DNA from: VGPE01 sp031431395
GTDB lineage: Bacteria > Chloroflexota > Limnocylindria > Limnocylindrales > CSP1-4
Assembly (NCBI GenBank): GCA_031431395.1
Contig: JANPDJ010000177.1
Coordinates: 1-12,554, forward strand
Length of the DNA: 12,554 nucleotides
Direction: 5' to 3'
The notes below the pieces were generated by a model. It was not told the DNA's origin and ran no database searches. It saw only the letters and a program-made list of their open reading frames with translations. Position numbers and translations under genes: made by a program. Below, one piece after another: positions 1 through 7,200 of this stretch (position 1 is the first letter of the stretch; each line of letters opens with the position of its first letter).

Positions 1-81
1 ACCACGGGCGACGACGCGCAGCGGCCTGCGCGCCGCACGCTCGTCGAGCGGCATCACGCGACCACGGGCGGTTCGCGGATC
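1..81. other. Left-edge sequence with no assignable gene
   Basis: No stop codon occurs in any of the three plus frames here. The frame of the first acyltransferase is open to the window edge with no ATG, GTG or TTG before 82. This could be an N-terminal extension of that gene, a leader, or the end of an upstream gene. An upstream gene in one of the other two plus frames would have to overlap the acyltransferase by well over 100 bases. The short peptide read in frame is hydrophilic and shows no family signature. A pgsA-like gene would be expected upstream by analogy with actinobacterial clusters, but it is not visible. Confidence 0.4.
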
Positions 82-1017
82 GTGGAGCGCGCGGCGATCC
101 TGGGCTACCGCGTCGCCCGCGCCCTCGTGGGCCGGCTGCCGCCGCGGCTTGCGTGGACGGTCCTGGGGTGGGTCACGCAGGCCACCTATCGCGCTTGGCC
201 GGCGAAACGTCGCTGGGTGAACAGCAACTTCGCGCACGTCCTGGGCCTCCCGCCGGACCACCCGGAGGTCCGGCACCTGGCGCTCCGCGCCTACCGGAAC
301 TACGCGCGCTATCTCGTGGAGCTCATGCGGCTGCCGCGGATGCCCCTCGAGCAGATCGCCGAGCAGGTCGACCCAGCGGGCCTGGAATCCCTCCTCGCGA
401 TCTGGCGTGATGCGGGCTCCGTGATCCTGGTCGCCGCTCACGTGGGCAACAACGAGTTCGTGGCCGGGGGTGTCGCGTCGCACGGACTGCCCATCAGCGT
501 CCTGGCGGACGACACGACATTCCCCGAGATGTTCGATCTCCTGAAGCGCGAGCGGGAGCGATGGGGCGTGCGGATCGTGCCGTGGCGGAACCTGCGCGAG
601 GTCTACGGGATCCTCAAGCGCAACGAGATGCTGGGCCTCCTCGTGGACTGGGGCTACCGGTCCGACGGCATCCCCGTCCGGCTGTTCGGCTCCTGGACCA
701 CGCTGCCCGCCGGTCCGGCGGTCCTGGCCGGCAGGACGGGTGCGGTCATCGTGCCGATCGTGGCGCACCGGCGCGCCGACGGCACCTTCTACGTCACCCA
801 CGAGGCGGTGATCCGGGTGACATCCAGCGAACCGGAGGAGATCGCCCGCGCGACCCAGGCCGTTGCGGACGCACTGGAGAAGATCGTGGGTGCCGCGCCG
901 GACCAGTGGTACAGCTTCAAGCCACTCTGGCCGACGAGCGCCGAAGAGCGGGAGTCACTTGCCCGTCGGACCGGCACGCCGCTGACCGAACCCGCCGGGG
1001 CGGAACGGGCGAGATGA
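82..1017 (+). CDS. LpxL/PatA-type lysophospholipid acyltransferase (first of two)
   Basis: A 311-residue membrane-associated acyltransferase of the bacterial lipid A/PIM acyltransferase family (Lip_A_acyltrans). It is expected to move an acyl chain from acyl-CoA or acyl-ACP to a glycolipid at the inner face of the membrane. The catalytic HX4E motif is visible as H120-V-G-N-N-E125. A second family block follows at about 189-215, with a D-W-G-Y core, G195, the LFGS segment and the LPAGPAVLA segment. The C-terminal QWYSFKPLWP (275-284) matches the usual family ending. The N-terminus (YRVARALVGRLPPRLAW) is the usual amphipathic start, so the GTG at 82 is reasonable; the Shine-Dalgarno is weak and the frame is open upstream. 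The stop overlaps the next start (ATGA). By context it is a PatA-like acyltransferase for a mannosylated phosphoinositide-type lipid. The acceptor is inferred. Confidence 0.85.
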   Translation: MERAAILGYRVARALVGRLPPRLAWTVLGWVTQATYRAWPAKRRWVNSNFAHVLGLPPDHPEVRHLALRAYRNYARYLVELMRLPRMPLEQIAEQVDPAGLESLLAIWRDAGSVILVAAHVGNNEFVAGGVASHGLPISVLADDTTFPEMFDLLKRERERWGVRIVPWRNLREVYGILKRNEMLGLLVDWGYRSDGIPVRLFGSWTTLPAGPAVLAGRTGAVIVPIVAHRRADGTFYVTHEAVIRVTSSEPEEIARATQAVADALEKIVGAAPDQWYSFKPLWPTSAEERESLARRTGTPLTEPAGAERAR

Positions 1018-2129
1018 CCGCCACGGCCGCGGATCCTCGCGAACCACTCACGGAGGCCACGGCCGCGGTCACAGCGGAATCGCGTCAGCCCGTCTCCGTG
1101 ACGCCGGCCGTCCGGGCCACGCGAAAGCGCCGCAGCCGGGTGCGGGACCGCGTGCGCGGCCTGGCCCTGCGCGCGGGGTCGTTGGTCCTCTGCCGGCTGC
1201 CGGAGGCGCCGCTCGTCGCCCTCGCCGACATGGCGGGCGAGCTCTGGTACCGTGCCGCCCCCAGCCGTGCCGCCGTCGGTCGGGCCAATCTTCGGCGGGT
1301 GTGCCAGTGGCTCGCGGAGCACGACATGGCCACCGTGCAGGTCAGCGCCGCGGCCGTCGATCCCCGGGCACTCGAGCGCCTGCTCCGGGCCTCCTTTCGC
1401 CACACCGCCCGGTATTACCTCGAGGTCGCGCGCGCGCCGGGCATGACGGCGCGAACGATCGACGAACGTCTGATCGTGGAAACGCCGGACGTCGTCCACG
1501 AGGCCCTTGACGGCGGCGCGGTCATCATCGTGGGGCTGCATTTCGGGGCGATCGAGCTGCCGGCCATGTTCTTCGCGCGGCGATCCGGGCTCGCCGTGAC
1601 GATTCCCATGGAAACCATCGCGGACGCGGGCCTGCAGGCATGGTTCGAACGAACGCGCGGCGCGACCGGTGTCCGGATCGTCGGCCTCCGCGAAGCCCGC
1701 CGGGAGTTGATGGCCGCGCTCCGTCGCGGCGAACCCGTGGGCCTGGTGGGCGACCGTGATCTGACCGGGGGCGGAATCCGGGTGCCGTTGTTCGGCTCAG
1801 AGGCCTCGCTGCCCGCGGGTCCCGGCCTGCTGGCCCTGGAGAGCGGGGTGCCGGTCTACGTCGCGGCAGTCCGGCGGGTCGAGCATCGACGGTACCGCGG
1901 GCGGCTCGAAGCGGTGGCCGTTCCGGCCGACGGAACGCGCCGCGACCGCCTGACGGCGTTTCTGGAGGCGGAGGCCCACGCCTTCGAGCGGGCAATCGCG
2001 CCCGCGCCCGAACAGTGGTGGGCGCTGTTCTTCCCGATCTGGCCCGATCTTGCGGCAGGCCCCGCCGCCGGACCTCGACGCCGCCTTCCGCTCCGGACGC
2101 GCGCAGAACGCCCCGGGTCCTCCCGATGA
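1014..2129 (+). CDS. LpxL/PatA-type lysophospholipid acyltransferase (second, diverged)
   Basis: A 371-residue paralogue of the preceding enzyme in the same superfamily. The ATG at 1014 was chosen over the longer frame back to 561 because it overlaps the previous stop as ATGA and because the longer version would overlap the first acyltransferase by about 450 bases. A disordered, basic N-terminal tail of about 45 residues precedes the family domain. HX4E is intact (H176-F-G-A-I-E181). The D247-R-D block is followed by GGGIRVPLFGSEASLPAGP (252-270), and the family C-terminal block is EQWWALFFPIWPDL (333-346). Both copies keep the catalytic residues, so they probably acylate different positions or different lipids. 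In PIM biosynthesis two separate acylations occur (mannose, then inositol), which makes a division of labour attractive but unproven. It is translationally coupled on both sides. Confidence 0.85.
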   Translation: MTATAADPREPLTEATAAVTAESRQPVSVTPAVRATRKRRSRVRDRVRGLALRAGSLVLCRLPEAPLVALADMAGELWYRAAPSRAAVGRANLRRVCQWLAEHDMATVQVSAAAVDPRALERLLRASFRHTARYYLEVARAPGMTARTIDERLIVETPDVVHEALDGGAVIIVGLHFGAIELPAMFFARRSGLAVTIPMETIADAGLQAWFERTRGATGVRIVGLREARRELMAALRRGEPVGLVGDRDLTGGGIRVPLFGSEASLPAGPGLLALESGVPVYVAAVRRVEHRRYRGRLEAVAVPADGTRRDRLTAFLEAEAHAFERAIAPAPEQWWALFFPIWPDLAAGPAAGPRRRLPLRTRAERPGSSR

Positions 2130-2986
2130 CCGAACGACTGGGCCGGTCCGACGTGCACATCCATACCCTCGCGTCCGACGGGACGTCCGGCATCGTGGAG
2201 ATCCTTGATCACGTCGAGCACCGGACAACCCTGGACGTGATCGCCATCACGGACCACGAGCGGATCGATGCGGCCGTCGCGGCGCGCGCGATGGCAGAGG
2301 ATCACGGCCTGCGCTGCCAGGTCATCGTGGGCGAGGAGGTCACCACGCGCGGCGGCCACCTGCTGGGCCTGTTCCTCACCCACCCCGTACCCGCCCTGAG
2401 GTCGCTGCGCGAATCGATCGCGCGGGTCCACGACCAGGGCGGCATCGCCATCCCGGCGCATCCCCTCGTGCCCTATCCCCTGTGTGCCCAGGGTCGCGAG
2501 CTCCGGAGGCTCGTCGGCGATCCGGACCCCCGCTACCGCCCGGACGGGCTGGAGACGTTCAACCCAACGATTCTCGGCCGGGCCCGACACGCGCGCGTCG
2601 TGGAGTTCAACGCGGAGATGGGGTTGGCGCCCATCGGCAGCAGCGACGCCCACGCGGCAGCGGCGATCGGCCAGGGATGGACCACGTTCCCCGGGCGGAC
2701 GCCGGATGACCTTCGAACCGCGATCCTCGCCCGGGCCACGCACGCGCACGGCAGCTTCCACGGGACGGGCGCCCAGGTGGGCGTCTTCGGCCGGCAGCTG
2801 CGGAAGTACGGCCGCGATGTCCGGGACGAGTTCGGCGGGCGCCTCCAGCGGTCGGCCACCGGCCGCGATCACGGGTATCCCGGCGGCGACACCCGGCCGC
2901 CGGCTTTTGACCGCGCGAAGGCGGCCGGTCGCCTCCGGGTCCGGCCATCCGACGAGGGCGGCGAGCCGTCGGGAGCCCCGCGGTGA
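2126..2986 (+). CDS. PHP-domain metal-dependent phosphoesterase
   Basis: A 286-residue PHP-family protein, a trinuclear-metal phosphoesterase fold. Start ATG 2126 overlaps the previous stop (ATGA); the longer frame to 2015 would run through the acyltransferase C-terminus. Metal-ligand motifs are all present: D9-V-H11-I-H13 near the N-terminus, D18, T-D43-H44, E70, H78, A-H112-P, and the C-terminal D174-A-H176. The length and the AHP and SDAH motifs fit the small YciV/TrpH-like phosphoesterase group rather than polymerase-associated or histidinol-phosphatase types. A tail of about 75 residues (212-286) is Arg/Gly/Pro-rich and looks disordered. No secretion signal or membrane segment is seen, so it is probably cytosolic. 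Lying between acyltransferases and a PimA-like enzyme, it may dephosphorylate a lipid or inositol-phosphate intermediate; this is inference. A nucleotide or oligonucleotide phosphoesterase is the alternative. Confidence 0.85.
   Translation: MTERLGRSDVHIHTLASDGTSGIVEILDHVEHRTTLDVIAITDHERIDAAVAARAMAEDHGLRCQVIVGEEVTTRGGHLLGLFLTHPVPALRSLRESIARVHDQGGIAIPAHPLVPYPLCAQGRELRRLVGDPDPRYRPDGLETFNPTILGRARHARVVEFNAEMGLAPIGSSDAHAAAAIGQGWTTFPGRTPDDLRTAILARATHAHGSFHGTGAQVGVFGRQLRKYGRDVRDEFGGRLQRSATGRDHGYPGGDTRPPAFDRAKAAGRLRVRPSDEGGEPSGAPR
2971..2975 (+). promoter_or_regulatory. Ribosome binding site for the GT4 gene
   Basis: GGGAG lies 7 bases before the GTG at 2983, inside the end of the PHP gene. This supports the GTG start, which itself overlaps the PHP stop as GTGA. 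The two upstream junctions (1014 and 2126) lack such a clear site, so those genes probably rely more on coupling from the preceding gene. Confidence 0.55.
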
Positions 2987-4188
2987 AGATCGGCCTCGTC
3001 AGCCCGTACGTGTACCCGCTTCCCGGCGGGGTCACGCAGCACGTCCAGCACCTCTACGAGAACCTGCGCCTCCGCGGCCACGACGTGCGGATCATCAGCA
3101 GCAGCCACGGCCTGCAGCGTGCCTCGGAAGGTGACGTGATCCGGGTGGGCAAGGGCTTCTCCATGCCGGCCAACGGCTCCGTGGGCACGATCACGATCTC
3201 ACCGCGGTACGTCTCGCAGGTGCGCGCCGTCCTGGAGCGGGAGCGATTCGACCTGCTGCACTTCCACGAGCCGCTGGTCCCGTTCCTCTCGCCCATCGTG
3301 CTGCGTGAATCGAAGAGCGTGAACATCGCCACGTTCCATGCCTACAGTGGCTTCTCACCGGCCTACGAGCTGACCGGCCGTCTGCTGGGACCCATCGTCG
3401 CGCGGCTCCACGGCCGGGTCGCGGTGAGCGCGGCCGCCCGCCACTTCATCGACCGCTATTTCCCGGGCGACTACAAGGTGATCCCGAACGGGGTGGACAT
3501 CGACTTCTACCAGCGGGCGGTGCCGGTCGCGCGCTGGCAGGACGGCAAGCGGAACATCCTCTTCGTGGGACGCCTCGAGGACCGCAAGGGCTTCATTCAC
3601 CTCCTGAAGGCATACCGGATCCTGCGGAAGACCGGCTGCGACTGCCGGCTGCTTGTCGCCGGCGCTGGACCGCAGGAGCGCGAGGCGCGCCGGTATGTCA
3701 TGACCAGGCGCCTGGGCGGGGTGGAGTTCCTCGGCCGCGTCAGCGACGAGGAGAAGGCGCAGCTGTTCAAGACCGCGGATGTGTACGTGTCGCCCGCCAC
3801 GGGGCGGGAATCGTTCGGCATCGTGCTCCTCGAGGCCATGGCGGCGGGCGCCCCCATCGTGTGCAGCGACATCCACGGCTACAAGGGCGTGGTTCGCAGG
3901 GGTGAGCAGGCGCTGCTGGTTCCGCCCCGGAATCCGAAGGCGATCGCCGCCGCCACGATGCGGCTGTTCGCGGAACCGGACCTTCGGGCGCGGATGAGCG
4001 AAAGCGGGCGCCTGCGGGCGCAGGAATTCAGCTGGGAACGCGTGACCGCGAAGGTGGACGACTACTACGGCTTCGTGATCCGCCGCCTTGCGGCCGCCGG
4101 ACAGCTGCCGGCCCATTTCCGGAGCGAGATCCCCATCTCGCCTCGCCCCGTCGTGACCATCGCCGAGGACGCCGCACCGACCCCCTGA
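2983..4188 (+). CDS. GT4 glycosyltransferase, PimA-like (phosphatidylinositol mannosyltransferase family)
   Basis: A 401-residue GT-B glycosyltransferase of family GT4. The N-terminal Rossmann domain starts MKIGLVSPYVYPLPGGVTQH, with the GG acceptor/donor loop at 15-16. It is followed by LLHFHEPLVP (91-100) and ATFHAY (116-121, H119). The C-terminal donor domain has IPNGVD (167-172), FVGRLEDRKG (194-203, R197/K202), VAGAGP (225-230) and the EX7E signature E276-E284 with GIVLLEAMAAG. The order and spacing closely follow actinobacterial PimA, which transfers mannose from GDP-mannose to the inositol of phosphatidylinositol on the inner membrane leaflet. Other GT4 enzymes share many of these motifs, so the exact sugar and acceptor are inferred from the neighbouring acyltransferases. 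The C-terminal 25 residues are Pro-rich and unconserved-looking. It is the last gene of a four-gene coupled unit. Confidence 0.85.
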   Translation: MKIGLVSPYVYPLPGGVTQHVQHLYENLRLRGHDVRIISSSHGLQRASEGDVIRVGKGFSMPANGSVGTITISPRYVSQVRAVLERERFDLLHFHEPLVPFLSPIVLRESKSVNIATFHAYSGFSPAYELTGRLLGPIVARLHGRVAVSAAARHFIDRYFPGDYKVIPNGVDIDFYQRAVPVARWQDGKRNILFVGRLEDRKGFIHLLKAYRILRKTGCDCRLLVAGAGPQEREARRYVMTRRLGGVEFLGRVSDEEKAQLFKTADVYVSPATGRESFGIVLLEAMAAGAPIVCSDIHGYKGVVRRGEQALLVPPRNPKAIAAATMRLFAEPDLRARMSESGRLRAQEFSWERVTAKVDDYYGFVIRRLAAAGQLPAHFRSEIPISPRPVVTIAEDAAPTP

Positions 4189-4207
4189 ACCGGGTCAGCG
4201 CCACACT

Positions 4208-4230
4208 GCCGACACGGCCGGCGCGTCGGC
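4208..4230. terminator. GC hairpin in the convergent gap (possible bidirectional terminator)
   Basis: The arms GCCGAC (4208-4213) and GTCGGC (4225-4230) are perfect inverted repeats around an 11-base GC-rich loop that can add two more pairs. The hairpin lies in the 67-base gap between the 3' ends of the GT4 gene and the giant minus-strand gene, where a shared terminator is expected. No T-run follows on either side, so it is not a classical intrinsic terminator. Confidence 0.35.
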
Positions 4231-4255
4231 CATCGCGGGCTTCAGTGGGCCTCCC

Positions 4256-7200
4256 CTACGGGACGCCGCCGGCCGGTGCGCCGTCATCGCCTCGGACGGG
4301 CCTCGCGACGGGCCCGATTCGCCACACCCACGCCGCGTAGCCGATGACGACGCACGTCACCGCGAGCGCAGCGAGGAGGAGCGCAGGCTCAAGGGCGAAG
4401 AGCTTGAGCGAGGGCGCCGCGGGGTCCGTGTTCACGGGGAACTGGAACGGGTAGAGGTACGTGGGCAGCACGCCCTGGTAGGCATTGAACACGGAGGAGG
4501 GCAGCGGCAGGGCCGAGATATTCGGGTAGATCACGAGGAACACCGTGACGATGACGAACAAGGCGCCCGCCACGAACCGGCGGGCGTCCCGCGCGGCCAG
4601 CACGAACAGCGCGATCAGCCCAAGGGGAATGCCCAGCAGGACCGCGAGATACACCGACTGGAACCCGCGCGCCTCGAACACGATGCCCTGGCCGGCAACA
4701 CGGTCGGCGATCGCGATCCCCATTCCGGCCAGGACGGCCGTCAGGCCGATCCGCCCGAGACCGCGCGGCACCCCGCCCCTGCCCCCGCCGCGCTCGCTGT
4801 GCAGGCCGCCGTCCTGCTCGTCGTCACCACGTCCGCCCGGGGAATTGAGCCGCAGCACCTGGTAGACCAGGGCGATCACGGCGATGCCCACGACAAGCAC
4901 CAGCGCGGCAACGCGCGCCGTCACGACGAGGTCCCCGGGGTTGCCCACGCACGCCTGGGAACCCGGGTTGGCCGCCTCGACCCGGACGTAGGCGCAGAGC
5001 GGCCCCTTGCCGATCCACAGCAGTGCGGGCCCGACCACGGCAAGCGCGGCCGTGGATTTCGCGAGCAGCCACATCCGCTTCGAGGGGCCGTGCCACAGCT
5101 CGGCGAGGAAGTAGGCGAGGGCCAGGATGATGAACGGGAGGCTGGTGTAGTAGTGATACTGGAACGTGGCGCGGTCGATGCGAGACCACGGGAGCCACTG
5201 CCAGGCAAAACCAAGGACGATGACCGCGAGGGCCAGGCTGCGCCGCCTGTAGGCCTGCCATGCGCAGAAGACCATCGCCGGGATGCCCAGCCACCAGATC
5301 GCCAGGTTGCCGGCATCGTAGATGGCGGCTGACGTGCCGCCGGCGAATGACCCCTGGTAGAACCAGACCGGCTTGAAGTCGAAGGGCCACGCCCACCACG
5401 GTGACGAGGCCGCGTGCGAGGCGCGCAGGTTGTTGTGGTAGTCGTACATCGACTTCGTGAGGTCCATGAACGTCTGCCCGTGATTCCCCGAAGGCCACGT
5501 GTCCGTGAGCCGGTTGCCCAGCGCCACCCACGGCAGGTAGGAGATCGCGTAGACGGCAAGTGGCAGCACGATGAGCGACGCCGCCATCCAGGCGGCAGGA
5601 ATGCCGAAGCCGCTGCCCAGTCGCAGCCAGCCCTCGGGCGCCGGTGATGCCGGTGTCATCCGTGCGGCGAACTCCGGCGGGATCGGTGGAGCGAGGGGGC
5701 CGAATCCCAGGCGTCCGGCCGCCCAGAATCCCAGGGCCACCAGCGCAGCCAGGGTCACGAGGCCGAGTCCGCCCGCCAGTGCCGTGACCTTGATGGGGCC
5801 CACGATCAGCCCCGCGTTGAGCTTGTCGAGCGGAATGGCGACGAGGACCACGAGCGTCCCCAGCGCGGCCGGCCCGCCGACCGCGAAGCGCACCTCCTCC
5901 GCCGACCAGGCGATGGGATGGAGGACCGAGACCAGGACCGCCGCCAGGGTCAGCCCGATCATCGCCAGCATGAACACGAGGTTGCCGCCGCTGGTGGCCC
6001 CGGCCGGCACGCTCAGGGCCATGTAGCCGAGGACCGTGGAGGCCCCGATCATCCCCAGCACGATCAGGAGCCGCCCCAGCGCGGACCGCGCAAGGATCAG
6101 GATCCCCATGCCGGCGATGGCATACAGGCCCACCCACTTCGAAGCCAGGGCCAGGCCCAGGAGAAGCCCGATGGTGGGCATGGCCAGCCAGAACGCCCAG
6201 CGTTTGATGATGGTTCGTGTCCAAAGCGCGGCGAAGAGCGTGTAGGCCGCCACGATGAAGAAGCCCACGTACACATCGTTCATGCCGATCCGCGACTGGA
6301 CGAACGCCATCCCGTCGGCGAGGGTGAGGATCGCCACGAACACGGCCACGGACCGGCGGCGGAACAGGATCCGGGCGAGCAGGTAGAGGAGTCCGGCCGT
6401 GAGGGCGCCCAGGATCACGCCGGGCATCCGCCACGCAAAGGGGTTGCTCCCCACGTCCACGCTGGCCACCTTGCCGTCGGGCGAGAACGCGATCAGGTCC
6501 TGGCGGTCCTGGCTGGGGTAGAGCGGCTGCGCATCCACGGCCCAGGCGGACGGTTCGAACGGGAGCCGCGCGTCCGCGATGATCGAGTTGCCGTGGACTT
6601 CGATCGCGTAGATCGTTGGGGCCGATGCATCCGGGGTCCGGCCCAGGACGTGGACGAACGTCGTGGCTGGATCGAACGTCACTCGCTCCACCGGGCCCGG
6701 CGCGAGGAGCGTGGTCTCGACGTAGGCGCCCCGGCCGTTGTTGTCGTCGTTCCCCAGCCGGACCACGGGGATCTTGCGATCGGCGGCCGCGACATAGATC
6801 CGCGGCGCGTCCAGGCCGGTCACGTAGGCCGCCCCGGTGGCGCCTTCCACGGACAGCTGCTGGGTCACCACGCCGGTTGCCGGCACGAAGAACACGAGCC
6901 CGCTGCTGCCGACCGCAACAACCTGGGGCAGCGACTGGACCGTGACCCCGGTGAGCGTGCCCGAGGTCACCGCCTGGTCGAAGCTCGCGCGCGCAGACGC
7001 CGTGGGGGCAGGACCAAGGAGCACGGTTGCCGCTGTCTCGGACAGCCGCGACTCGATCTCGGCGGGGGTCTTCCCGAGCAGTTGGGCCAGCAGACTCGCG
7101 GCCGCCGTGCGGTCCGTGATGAGGGCCGGGTCCGCCACCACCTGCTGCGTGTTTCCTGCCTGGATCACGACGCGCAGTCCCGGGACGTGCGTGGTGGCAA

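Noticed and set aside
1..70. 10-base direct repeat ACCACGGGCG at 1-10 and 61-70
   Set aside because: A single pair of short GC-rich words with no further similarity or array structure; chance is the simplest explanation.
561..1013. Upstream extension of the second acyltransferase to 561
   Set aside because: It would overlap about 450 bases of the first acyltransferase in another frame. The peptide is Arg/Gly/Pro-rich shadow sequence, and ATG 1014 gives a typical ATGA junction.
2015..2125. Upstream extension of the PHP gene to 2015
   Set aside because: The 37 extra residues overlap the acyltransferase C-terminal block, while ATG 2126 starts just before the DVHIHT motif at the expected distance.
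1856..2872. 338-codon minus-strand frame opposite the PHP gene
   Set aside because: The PHP frame has all metal-binding motifs; the antisense reading has no recognisable domain and spans two real genes.
6932..7150. A true penicillin-binding protein or beta-lactam target
   Set aside because: Only the pedestal-like pattern is present; the transpeptidase motifs SXXK, SXN and KTG are absent in this region.
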